Positions 1 through 6,746 of a stretch of 6,798 nt of DNA are shown piece by piece. Within the stretch, counting starts at the first letter, position 1. Every line of letters begins with the position of its first letter. This DNA comes from Verrucomicrobiaceae bacterium (GTDB lineage: Bacteria > Verrucomicrobiota > Verrucomicrobiia > Verrucomicrobiales > Verrucomicrobiaceae), in the NCBI GenBank assembly GCA_947463285.1, contig CANHTV010000203.1:1-6798 (forward strand), given 5' to 3'. A model generated the notes under the pieces. The model saw only the letters and a program-made list of their open reading frames with translations. It did not search any database and was not told where the DNA came from. The position numbers and the translations under genes were made by a program.

Positions 1-114
1 CTTGGGTGCAGCCGGCTTTGCTGCTGGCGCAGTGGGCTTGGCTTTTGGTGTTTCAGCCAAGAGCCCAAGGCTGGTGACAAAGAGTGCGGTGGTGGCGAGA
101 GCAGTGATTTTCAT
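1..114 (-). CDS. Exported protein of unknown function, N-terminal part only
   Basis: This is the start of a gene that runs off the left edge; 38 codons are visible. It begins with ATG at 114 and reads MKITALATTALFVTSLGLLA, a typical Sec signal peptide with one Lys at the start followed by a hydrophobic run. Signal peptidase I cleavage is plausible after LLA, before ETPKAK. No lipobox cysteine is visible. After the signal the chain becomes rich in Lys, Pro and Ala (KPTAPAAKPAAPK), a flexible low-complexity linker common at the front of periplasmic or cell-envelope proteins. The function cannot be judged because any folded domain lies outside the window. It follows the CehA/McbA-like gene by 53 bases on the same strand and could share its transcript. 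No clear Shine-Dalgarno site precedes the ATG. The reading frame and signal peptide are seen directly; export is inferred. Confidence 0.75.
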   Translation of the reverse strand, partial: MKITALATTALFVTSLGLLAETPKAKPTAPAAKPAAPK

Positions 115-167
115 GCGTGAGGGATCAGCCTGATGAATCCGCTGCCAGCTGACAAGACTGAAATGAT

Positions 168-2159
168 TCAAAGCTGCGGCATCAGAGACTGCACCTGCAC
201 AGCCACGGATTCATCGTATGGTTTCAAAGCCTCCCTAAGCGCGGTGGCGTCATTGCTGTGCTTCTGCATCAGGGTGCGTGCGATGGCGTTGGCTGACTGA
301 AACTGGCTGTCACCGTCAGCATCCACCCAAATCGGATTGGTGGAGCCGATGACCTGTGGGGTCAGGGTTTTACTCGTGGCCTGATACGGACGCGGAATCT
401 CCCAAAACGGCTCGGTGATTGCGGGTCCGGTGGCGATGGCGACGAGGTGGACATCGTGCGCAGGTTTGGGCAGCGTCCAGACGACGCATGCTTTTTCTCC
501 GGGCTGATGGTCATCATGGATCGCCTGCTGGCGGATGAGCAGGCCGTTGGCATAGAGCTCAAGGCGGTCTGCCTGCGCCCAAGAGGGGCCACTGACAACG
601 GCCTCGATTCGCATCTCTGCGCCGAGTCCGGTCGCGAGATCACCGACGCCAAAGCGGCCATCCACTTTCAAATTGGTGAGCAGCCCCATGCTGACGAGGA
701 GACGTCCCTGTTGGTAGCTGCGCCAGATTTCGTCGAGATCTAGCATGGCCGGATCAGCATCCTGCGCCGCCACATAAGTGCGCCCTTGGCCGAGGATGAA
801 GCGACTAACGTCATGCGTGTCACTGGAGGCCACGGCTGCGATGCGATGCCCGCGATTCAGCAGCGCAAACCAGTCGCGATAGAGCAATCGAATGTCCGAC
901 TGCAACGCTCCGGAGGTGATGACCTCCAGCGCATCAATATCGAGCGAAGCGGCGTGTCGATGCCTGCCTGTACTGGAGTTAAACTGAAGTCCGCCGAGTG
1001 GCACAAAGCCGCTGTGAAGATCACGCGGATGATTCAGCGTGATGACCTTTACCCCCGGCGTGGCTCTAATGGCGGGCAGCAGCTTTCCCCAGTCCTGCTC
1101 CTGGTGATTCACCAAGCCTGCACCAGCCGCGATAGGAAAGGCATTAAAGTGGCCGTGCTTCGTTGTGACTTCATTGCCCGTGACAGCAGTGAAATGCTCG
1201 GTCACTCCCACGCTGGCGGCTGTGGGTGCGTAGTCCGTGTGGTGATTGTGATCCGTGGCCACGGCCAGTTCGATGCCTTCACCGGCGATGGTGATCATGC
1301 GCTCTTCGATCCTTGCATCACCATGGCCGCTGTGAGTCAGGGTGTGGATGTGACTGTCTGCCGCGATCCAGCCGCGTGTGTCCACCTCACGCTTTAGCGA
1401 CAAGGTCAGCTCGCGTCGTTCATCGGCCTGAAGGCTGAGTTGATGCTTTGCCACGCCCCACTCAAAACCACGCCCGGCATGAAGCACGTAGTCGCCAGGA
1501 GGCAGTGATATTTGTGCCTTGCCAGCCTTGGCATAAACCACACCCACACGGCTGGAGACATCGGCTTCCGGTGCGGCACGAAGAGGCTGGAGAGTGCCGT
1601 CAGGACGCGTCAAAGTCAGGCGGCAGGGCAGGGGGCGTTTCTCATCAGCATCTATGACGGTGACATGCAGCGTCGCACCACTGAGGGCTTCAGAGACAGG
1701 TTTGGGGTACAAAAACAGCGGCCCGACTTCGATGTCATCAAGCGCCGCCGGAGCCTCGATCACAAGCACATTCTCCCCATCACGTAAGGTGCCCGCTGGC
1801 ACAGCCAATATGCATTCAAGCGCTGTTTCAGCGAGCGTTAGAGCCCCAAGCCGATGGCCATTCAGAAGAACGGTCCAGGTTTGCTTCACATCGCGCTGCC
1901 AGATTTTCAGCGTCTGTTCAGCATCGTTGGTGGTGGATTGGAAGCGCCTTTCCAGACGCTCCGCATCGACAGGCTGATGCTGGAATATTTCCCACTCAAA
2001 CTGCCCCACCTTGCCGAGATGCAGCCTCCGACTTTCCAGGCTCAAATCCTGTCCCCAGCTCATCGTGCTGACGAGGGTCATGAAGCCAAGAAAATAGCAG
2101 GCGCTGACTGAAGGCAGGCTGGTCGCTGGGAGTGAATGTCGGTGAAGAGAAAGCAGCAT
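168..2159 (-). CDS. Exported CehA/McbA-family metallohydrolase (PHP domain)
   Basis: This is a 663-residue exported hydrolase. The frame is open up to 2393, but the extra 78 codons overlap the upstream LysR gene and look non-coding, so I chose the ATG at 2159, which gives a signal peptide at about residues 1-37 ending near STMSWGQ. Residues about 38-160 look like a beta-sandwich (WTVLLNGHRLG, then a GENVL turn). Residues about 162-257 resemble a carboxypeptidase-regulatory-like fold (LPPGDYVLHAGRGFEW). The catalytic PHP domain follows, with DSHIH (268-272), TDHNHH (302-307), NEVTTKHGHF (329-338), NHPR (376-379) and SSDTH (445-449), so the expected metal ligands are all present. A further C-terminal beta domain carries NPIWVDADGD (608-617), a motif I recall from this family. 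Known relatives include carbaryl hydrolase CehA, but most members have no known substrate, and pesticide hydrolysis should not be assumed here. Likely site of action is the periplasm. The LysR gene ends 58 bases upstream and may control it. No clear Shine-Dalgarno site is seen. Confidence 0.88.
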   Translation of the reverse strand: MLLSLHRHSLPATSLPSVSACYFLGFMTLVSTMSWGQDLSLESRRLHLGKVGQFEWEIFQHQPVDAERLERRFQSTTNDAEQTLKIWQRDVKQTWTVLLNGHRLGALTLAETALECILAVPAGTLRDGENVLVIEAPAALDDIEVGPLFLYPKPVSEALSGATLHVTVIDADEKRPLPCRLTLTRPDGTLQPLRAAPEADVSSRVGVVYAKAGKAQISLPPGDYVLHAGRGFEWGVAKHQLSLQADERRELTLSLKREVDTRGWIAADSHIHTLTHSGHGDARIEERMITIAGEGIELAVATDHNHHTDYAPTAASVGVTEHFTAVTGNEVTTKHGHFNAFPIAAGAGLVNHQEQDWGKLLPAIRATPGVKVITLNHPRDLHSGFVPLGGLQFNSSTGRHRHAASLDIDALEVITSGALQSDIRLLYRDWFALLNRGHRIAAVASSDTHDVSRFILGQGRTYVAAQDADPAMLDLDEIWRSYQQGRLLVSMGLLTNLKVDGRFGVGDLATGLGAEMRIEAVVSGPSWAQADRLELYANGLLIRQQAIHDDHQPGEKACVVWTLPKPAHDVHLVAIATGPAITEPFWEIPRPYQATSKTLTPQVIGSTNPIWVDADGDSQFQSANAIARTLMQKHSNDATALREALKPYDESVAVQVQSLMPQL

Positions 2160-2217
2160 CTTTTTACATACTGAGTTCCATCCCTGGCCTCTCAAGGGAT
2201 CCACGCTTTGTCTTGGC

Positions 2218-3174
2218 TCAGGCCTTTTTTGATAAGGGTTGCCTGCCCATCTGGCGGGCGATTTTTCGCAAGGTGGTTTCTTCGATACCGCGTCTGCGCA
2301 TCTGCCTTGGATTCCAGTGCAGCACCAAAGCTCGGCCATATTCTTTGAGCGGCACGAAGGGGATGATGAGCGTGCGTTTTTGATCCAAGCCATGCACGCC
2401 TAGACTTGGCAGGATGCCTGCACAGGCCCCCAGCTCCACGAGCTGCCGCACCTGGAGCATGGAGCCGCACTCGAAACACGGGTGAAAATCCACGCCAGCC
2501 TCAGCCATGGCGGCGCGCACCGCCGTGTCCGTCTGCCCACCATCACGCCCGGCGGCAAAGGGGAGTGTCTGCCAGTAGGCAGGCTTGGCGGCCGCGCGCT
2601 CGGTGGTGCCGCGTTTTAGCAGTGCTCGTGGGATACAGAGATGAAAGGACATCTTCATGATCAGGGCGGAGTGATTGCCAGCGGGAGCGGCATTTTGGCG
2701 AATGATGGCCAGATCGACGCGCCCATCCCTTACCGCGTCAGCCAGACTGCGGCTGCGATGTGCCTCGGTTTGCAACGTGGCACCGCTGAGAAGCTGACTG
2801 ATGTCAGGTAAGGAAGGCACCACCATCCATTCCAGCACACTCGCCCCGGCACCGATAACGAAAGACTTGGCCTGGCCCATCTGCTCTTTGCGGAAGTCTT
2901 CCAGGTCCTGGAGCTGCTGGCGGATCAGCAGAGCGAGACGCTCGCCTGCGGCGGAAAGAGAAAGCGTCTTGCCCTTCCGCCGTGTCAGCTCGGTGCCGAA
3001 GAACTGCTCAAGCTCACGGATCTGGCGGCTGATCTGGCTCTGCCGATTCGTATCCCCCGGCGCTGCTTTGGCGATGCTGCCCGCCTGCGCCATTTGCATA
3101 AAACGGCGCAACCGATCCAGCGACAGGCCACCTTTGGAAAAGAGATGTTCAAACATGACTATTGAGTCAGCCAT
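2218..3174 (-). CDS. LysR-family transcriptional regulator
   Basis: This is a 318-residue DNA-binding regulator, close to the usual LysR length of about 300. A winged helix-turn-helix spans about residues 19-78: LSLDRLRRFMQMAQAGSIAKAA, then the recognition helix in RQSQISRQIRELEQFFG (44-60) and the wing TRRKGKTLSLSAAGERL. The loop AAPGDTNRQSQ differs from the commoner AxxLxxSQPAVS form and marks a variant LysR subgroup. A helical linker (about 79-100) leads to the effector-binding domain (about 104-310), which shows VRDGRVDLAIIR (148-159) and VELGACAGILPS (247-258). The ligand is unknown. I chose ATG at 3174, preceded by a weak GAAGAA; a TTG at 3198 would add eight residues (MQNIEECR) and cannot be excluded. 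The gene is divergent from the phosphoesterase at 3227 and sits 58 bases upstream of the CehA/McbA-like gene on the same strand, so either or both could be its targets. Family assignment is firm; the targets are inferred. Confidence 0.92.
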   Translation of the reverse strand: MADSIVMFEHLFSKGGLSLDRLRRFMQMAQAGSIAKAAPGDTNRQSQISRQIRELEQFFGTELTRRKGKTLSLSAAGERLALLIRQQLQDLEDFRKEQMGQAKSFVIGAGASVLEWMVVPSLPDISQLLSGATLQTEAHRSRSLADAVRDGRVDLAIIRQNAAPAGNHSALIMKMSFHLCIPRALLKRGTTERAAAKPAYWQTLPFAAGRDGGQTDTAVRAAMAEAGVDFHPCFECGSMLQVRQLVELGACAGILPSLGVHGLDQKRTLIIPFVPLKEYGRALVLHWNPRQMRRRGIEETTLRKIARQMGRQPLSKKA

Positions 3175-3200
3175 CCTGCATTCTTCGATGTTTTGCAAAG

Positions 3201-3222
3201 ACGGACTTCGCCGAAGATCCGT
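3201..3222. promoter_or_regulatory. Dyad in divergent intergenic gap, candidate LysR operator
   Basis: The 52-base gap between the LysR start (3174) and the phosphoesterase start (3227) must hold the 5' signals of both genes unless promoters lie inside the coding regions. Within it, ACGGACTTCG (3201-3210) and CGAAGATCCGT (3212-3222) pair as a dyad around C3211: five perfect pairs (CTTCG/CGAAG), one unpaired A, then five more (ACGGA/TCCGT). LysR proteins usually bind dyads near their own divergent promoters, so an operator is plausible. The dyad ends four bases before the phosphoesterase ATG, so in RNA it could also form a hairpin hiding that start. I could not identify convincing -35 and -10 boxes for either direction. 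Confidence 0.4.
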
Positions 3223-3226
3223 GGTT

Positions 3227-4153
3227 ATGAAACACCAACCCTACGACCTGATCGGTGACATCCACGGCCACCACGCCAAACTCATCAACCTTCTGAAGCA
3301 TCTCGGCTACCAGCCTCACGGCAGCACCTTCCGTCATCCTCAGGGACGGAAAGTGGTGTTCCTCGGCGACTATATCGACCGCGGCCCGGCGGTGCGTGAA
3401 ACTTTGCACACTGTGCGTGGCATGGTGGATGCCGGAGATGCTCAGGCCATCATGGGCAACCATGAATACAACGCCGTCGCTGCTGAGACACCCGATGGCC
3501 GGGGTGATTTCCTCCGCAGCATTGCCAGAAACAAGAGCGGACAGAAAACTACCAAACTCCAGTTCGCAGGGCTCGACGCCGAGTGGGAGGAATGGAAACT
3601 GTGGATGAAGCGTCTGCCCATGTTCCTGGATCTCGGCGGACTGCGTGCCGTCCATGCGGCATGGGATGTGGCGGCCATTGCCATCATCGCGGGTCGAAGC
3701 ATCCAGGACGAAGCGTTTATCCACCTCAGTGCTCAGTGTCACGCGCCGGAGTTTCAAGCGGTCGAGACGCTGCTCAAAGGCCCCGAGCTAGCCATGCCCG
3801 AAGGCTACTTGTTAAAGGATAAAGAAGGCGTGGAGCGGCACAAGGTCCGTGTGCGCTGGTGGGACATTCCCGAGGACGCCCAGGTCAGTCACCTGGCCAT
3901 GCCGGAGCCCTTTGAAGTCCCTGGAGATGCCGACCCAGAAGAACTCCGCCGCATCCCCAACTACGCTCCCGATGAGCCGCCTGTGTTCTTTGGTCACTAC
4001 TGGCTGCCACCAGAGATGAAACGTGCGCCACTGGCTGGAAACATTGCCTGCCTCGACTACAGCGGTGCCGTGGCCGACAATCCCCTCACCGCTTACCGCT
4101 GGGATGGTGAACGAATGCTTAGCACCGAGAAATTTGTCACTGTAAACCAATGA
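3227..4153 (+). CDS. Metallophosphoesterase, PPP/ApaH-like
   Basis: This is a 308-residue cytoplasmic phosphoesterase of the calcineurin-like fold, with no signal peptide. The two-metal motifs appear in order: GDIHG (10-14), GDYIDRG (47-53), GNHE (77-80), VHAAW (142-146) and FFGHYW (254-259). The GDxxDRG and GNHE spelling places it with the PPP branch that includes protein phosphatases and diadenosine tetraphosphatase ApaH, rather than the YfcE/MJ0936 branch. At the fourth motif it has HAAW where many relatives have HAG or HGG, and near the C-terminus CLDYSGAV stands where ApaH-like proteins usually have an LDTG-type segment. An insert of about 100 residues (about 150-250) separates the fourth motif from GHYW. 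Substrate is not predictable: a phosphoprotein, a dinucleoside polyphosphate or another phosphoester are all possible. The frame is open back to 2801, but the stretch before 3227 is antisense to the LysR gene, and the fold begins right after MKHQPYDLI, so this ATG is the start. No Shine-Dalgarno site is evident. Confidence 0.88.
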   Translation: MKHQPYDLIGDIHGHHAKLINLLKHLGYQPHGSTFRHPQGRKVVFLGDYIDRGPAVRETLHTVRGMVDAGDAQAIMGNHEYNAVAAETPDGRGDFLRSIARNKSGQKTTKLQFAGLDAEWEEWKLWMKRLPMFLDLGGLRAVHAAWDVAAIAIIAGRSIQDEAFIHLSAQCHAPEFQAVETLLKGPELAMPEGYLLKDKEGVERHKVRVRWWDIPEDAQVSHLAMPEPFEVPGDADPEELRRIPNYAPDEPPVFFGHYWLPPEMKRAPLAGNIACLDYSGAVADNPLTAYRWDGERMLSTEKFVTVNQ

Positions 4154-4172
4154 AGCCTGGGATGCGGTGTCT

Positions 4173-4349
4173 TCACGAAATGCTCATATCCCCTTGCTCC
4201 ACGCACTCGGCAGGCTGTCCGCCATAGCCCACGACATCTCCCAGGCAGATGATCTCTGAAACACCCTGCTCGGCGATGTCTGCCAGCACGGCTTTTAGTG
4301 CCGGGAGATTGGCGTGGATGTCACTGATAAATGCAATGGGCGACGGCAT
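4173..4349 (-). pseudogene. Truncated metallophosphoesterase, 5' remnant (YfcE/MJ0936-like)
   Basis: The 58-residue reading frame starts as a typical small calcineurin-like phosphoesterase: MPSPIAFISDIHANLPALKA, with metal ligands D10 and H12, followed by IICLGDVVGYGGQPAECVE (33-51), which holds the second metal motif GDxVGYG. Likeness to the family stops at about residue 51 (base 4197). After seven unrelated residues (QGDMSIS) a stop follows. Intact relatives have roughly 150-250 residues and need the later GNHD/E and two His motifs, which are absent in all frames downstream, so the product cannot be an active enzyme. The frame also opens further upstream at 4367 (MGDGIS), inside the hairpin. 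The gene lies 42 bases after the FAD oxidoreductase and 19 bases from the stop of the convergent intact phosphoesterase, which belongs to a different branch (GDYIDRG rather than GDVVGYG), so it is not a simple duplicate. The motifs are seen directly; decay or rearrangement is inferred. Confidence 0.75.
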
Positions 4350-4368
4350 GGAGATACCGTCGCCCATT
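4335..4368 (-). terminator. Strong hairpin after the FAD oxidoreductase gene
   Basis: AATGGGCGACGG (4335-4346) and CCGTCGCCCATT (4357-4368) form a perfect 12-base-pair stem with a 10-base loop, starting 23 bases after the stop codon of the FAD oxidoreductase. On the minus strand the stem is followed by GCATTTATC, a weak T tract; on the plus strand it runs into TTTT then GG. It is therefore a plausible but imperfect intrinsic terminator, possibly working in both directions for the convergent genes. The start codon of the truncated phosphoesterase (4349) falls in the loop and its first codons in the second arm, so the hairpin could also block translation of that remnant. The pairing is seen directly; termination is inferred. 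Confidence 0.5.
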
Positions 4369-4391
4369 TTGGCTTGGCTGGCGAGTTGGAG

Positions 4392-6746
4392 CTACTTCAC
4401 TGGCACGATCTGCACGGCGTCTAGGTGGACGTTACCTTTGGCACCCTCAGTGCGGAAGGTGACGGAGGCTTCTTCACCGGCGTTGAACTTGAAGGTGCCA
4501 AGGGCTTGGGCACCCTGCTTGCCAGTCGCGGGCTTGCTTTGATCGACGGTGACGGTCTTTTCGCCATCGGCGCTGAGGATGGTGATGGGGGTGGCCTTGG
4601 CGCGGTTTTCATGCGGCTGCCAGTAGGCGCGGACTTCATAAGTACCGCTTTCTTTGACGGCGAAGCTGAAACGTGCGCTGGCTCCTTTGGCTCCGCTGTA
4701 ACTGTAGTGGCTGTTGACGAAGGGCTTGAGACCTTGACCCTTGCTCCAGGTGCCGATGAGCTCGGCGTCTTCGTCGTCGATGACGATACCTTCCATCTTC
4801 TTGGGGTCGAGAGTGTCGCTGACGATTTCAGGGAGCTTTTTGGCGTTGGCGGGCAGGTAAAGGTCTGCCTCCAGGCTGTCGCGGCGCATGGCGCCGGGTT
4901 GGTTCATGAGGTCTTTGAGGATGTCGAGATACTGCTCATACACACCGCGTGGGCTGGTGTGATGGCGCACGCAGATCCAGGCGGCTTTACCGACGACCTC
5001 ACCCATCATGCCGCAGGTGCGCATGACGCGGGTGCTGCCCAAGGCCTGGCGCTCGACACTGATGGTGCGACCTGCCATGAAGAGGTTGCCGATGTCTTTG
5101 GAATAGAAGCAGCGGTAGGGGACGGGGTAGCCGTTTCGACGATCCACATGACCGCCAAACACGGCGCGGCTGATGAAGGGATTATGGGGAAACTTCACAG
5201 CATACTGCTCTTTTGGATAATGCAGATCTTGGTCCCAGGTCGTGGGCACGCAGCCGTCGGGGTGGAGGACATTTTCGTCCATGTCTTTGCCATTGAGAAT
5301 GATGTCGCCGACGATCCGGCGGCTTTCGCGAGGGCCGCCGATGTAGGCCAGCCAGGACATGTCGTAGGGAGCATATTTTTCGCCGCCCTTGGTTTTCAAA
5401 GTGGAGACAGCTCCATAGACCGCGCGGAAGTTGTGGTCGCGGATGAGTTCCAGATCGTTGAGCGGATGCTTGTCGAAGCCGCTTTCCCAGAACCATTCAC
5501 CGTGGAGATACTCTTCCATGTTCGCCACTGGCGTGTAGCCGAGGTCAAAACCCGCCATGTTTGCTTTGTTTTTGATGCCCACCGGTTCCATCGACTTTGG
5601 CTCTGGGAAGTCGCCCATCTCCATCTGGAGAGCCCAGGGTGTGGCAGGCCAGGTCACGGGCTTTTCATGCTTTTTTAGCACCCACATGTTGCTCATGCCC
5701 ATGCGGCCTTTTTCTTCCATCATGAACTGCGCACCAGCGAGGGCACCGACGCTGCCGTGGCCCGTGCAATCGACGAACAATTTGCCGACGAAGCGTGTCT
5801 CTTTGCCCGTCTTTGCATCGAGTCCGACGACGCTGCGGATGTTCTTGCCGCCCTCGACCATCTCAATGCCATAGACGTGGGTGTTGAGGAAGAGATCGAT
5901 GCTCTTTTCCGCTTTCACGGTGTCTTCTTTGAGCTTGTCGTTGTATTCCGCCGGGTCAGCCGCCGGGCTGTTGCTCGCACGGTCGGCGAACTCTTCCACG
6001 ATCTCGCCGAGGTGATGATACAGGCCGCGACGAGTGCCACCCATGGCCCACACTTGGATCTCGCTGCTGCCATTGCCGCCGAGCACGGGGCGATTTTGAA
6101 TGAAGGCCACTTTAAGAGCCTGACGAGCACCCGAAAGCGCTGCGCCCATGCCGGAGTAACCACCACCAACGACCACGAGATCATATTCCTGAGTCTCGGG
6201 AGCCTTTTCAGGCAGTCCGAGCAGCTTGCGGCGCAGCTGATTCGTGGCCGCGAGATCGGCCGGAGGTGTGAAGCCTTCATCACTGCTGAGCAAAATGGCA
6301 TCCACACGACCATCGAAGCCCGTCAGGTCATGAAGTCCCACCTTGACCATGCTTGACGAAGTCTTGACCACACCAGCTTTCTCCCAAACCCAGTCCTTGC
6401 CTTCTGTGCCTAGCACCTTATCCAGTTCTGCTCCATTGACACTGACCTGAAATTTCCCCGGAGCCTCGGCGGTGACGCCAAAGGGAGCCACCCAGTTCTT
6501 CGTGCGCACCCAGACGCTGTATTTGCCCACGGGAGCGCTGATTTCGGTCTCCGCATCTTTGACGGTCTTGCCCATGCCATGTGCCATCAGGTAAGGAGAA
6601 CCCATGACGTCGATGAACTGGGTGTCCATCACCCAGCCGCCGGGGCTGGAGAAGGATTCAGCCTCGATCCAGACAGAGTCGGCGTGGGCGGTGAGGCTCG
6701 CGGCTGCGGCGAGTGCGGAGAGGATCAGGCGTGGTGGCTTCATCAT
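4392..6746 (-). CDS. Exported FAD-dependent oxidoreductase with golvesin-like C-terminus
   Basis: This is a 784-residue flavoprotein of the FAD_oxidored type. The frame opens at 6788, but the tandem ATG codons at 6746 and 6743 start a clean signal peptide (KPPRLILSALAAAASLTAHA, cut before DSVW), so I place the start there. It lacks a twin-arginine motif. Residues about 22-170 form a beta-sandwich that resembles a carbohydrate-binding module (VWIEAESF, KYSVWVRTKNW, RVDAILLSSD). The FAD domain starts with YDLVVVGGGYSGMGAA, with GxGxxG at 194-199, then RPVLGGNGSSE (219-229), VDCTGHG (325-331), GPRESRRIVGD (471-481) and NLFMAGRTISVERQALGS (554-571). Residues about 653-784 (GIVIDDEDAELIGTW, SGTYEVRAYW, HLDAVQIVPV) match the golvesin/xanthan-lyase-type beta-sandwich that I know from bacterial surface enzymes. 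The substrate is unknown; a role in oxidising sugars or other complex organic matter outside the cytoplasm is a guess from the two flanking modules. It is followed by the hairpin and the phosphoesterase remnant. The 52 bases to the right edge show no promoter I would call. Confidence 0.9.
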   Translation of the reverse strand: MMKPPRLILSALAAAASLTAHADSVWIEAESFSSPGGWVMDTQFIDVMGSPYLMAHGMGKTVKDAETEISAPVGKYSVWVRTKNWVAPFGVTAEAPGKFQVSVNGAELDKVLGTEGKDWVWEKAGVVKTSSSMVKVGLHDLTGFDGRVDAILLSSDEGFTPPADLAATNQLRRKLLGLPEKAPETQEYDLVVVGGGYSGMGAALSGARQALKVAFIQNRPVLGGNGSSEIQVWAMGGTRRGLYHHLGEIVEEFADRASNSPAADPAEYNDKLKEDTVKAEKSIDLFLNTHVYGIEMVEGGKNIRSVVGLDAKTGKETRFVGKLFVDCTGHGSVGALAGAQFMMEEKGRMGMSNMWVLKKHEKPVTWPATPWALQMEMGDFPEPKSMEPVGIKNKANMAGFDLGYTPVANMEEYLHGEWFWESGFDKHPLNDLELIRDHNFRAVYGAVSTLKTKGGEKYAPYDMSWLAYIGGPRESRRIVGDIILNGKDMDENVLHPDGCVPTTWDQDLHYPKEQYAVKFPHNPFISRAVFGGHVDRRNGYPVPYRCFYSKDIGNLFMAGRTISVERQALGSTRVMRTCGMMGEVVGKAAWICVRHHTSPRGVYEQYLDILKDLMNQPGAMRRDSLEADLYLPANAKKLPEIVSDTLDPKKMEGIVIDDEDAELIGTWSKGQGLKPFVNSHYSYSGAKGASARFSFAVKESGTYEVRAYWQPHENRAKATPITILSADGEKTVTVDQSKPATGKQGAQALGTFKFNAGEEASVTFRTEGAKGNVHLDAVQIVPVK

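Noticed and set aside
124..134. Small palindrome ATCAGCCTGAT before the partial exported-protein gene
   Set aside because: Only five pairs around one base, common by chance, with nothing else to mark it as an operator.
786..1397. Plus-strand 203-codon frame opposite the PHP domain
   Set aside because: It is a shadow of the CehA/McbA-like gene; the His/Asp motifs are on the minus strand and the plus frame shows none.
2180..2200. ATCCCT/AGGGAT hairpin between the LysR and CehA/McbA-like genes
   Set aside because: Only six base pairs with a nine-base loop and no T tract on the transcribed strand, so it is too weak to call a terminator.
2160..2393. Upstream extension of the CehA/McbA-like frame by 78 codons
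   Set aside because: It overlaps the LysR C-terminus, reads as Cys/Arg/Pro-rich sequence without a fold, and would bury the signal peptide.
2801..3226. Upstream extension of the phosphoesterase frame by 142 codons
   Set aside because: It is antisense to the LysR helix-turn-helix region and Ser/Arg-rich without a domain; the phosphoesterase fold starts right after the ATG at 3227.
3167..3757. Minus-strand 196-codon frame opposite the phosphoesterase
   Set aside because: It overlaps the LysR start and lies antisense to the conserved phosphoesterase motifs; no family resemblance.
4155..4246. Inverted repeat GCCTGGGA/TCCCAGGC flanking the breakpoint
   Set aside because: Eight bases separated by 76, with one copy inside the conserved CLGD codons; a match this short is likely by chance in this interval and does not prove recombination.
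4425..5678. Plus-strand 417-codon open frame opposite the FAD oxidoreductase
   Set aside because: It is antisense to a gene with clear motifs; its Ala/Gly/Asp/Val-rich translation is what a GC-rich opposite strand gives, and no domain is recognisable.
5757..6356. Plus-strand 199-codon frame opposite the FAD-binding region
   Set aside because: It is antisense to the GxGxxG-containing domain and has no recognisable domain of its own.
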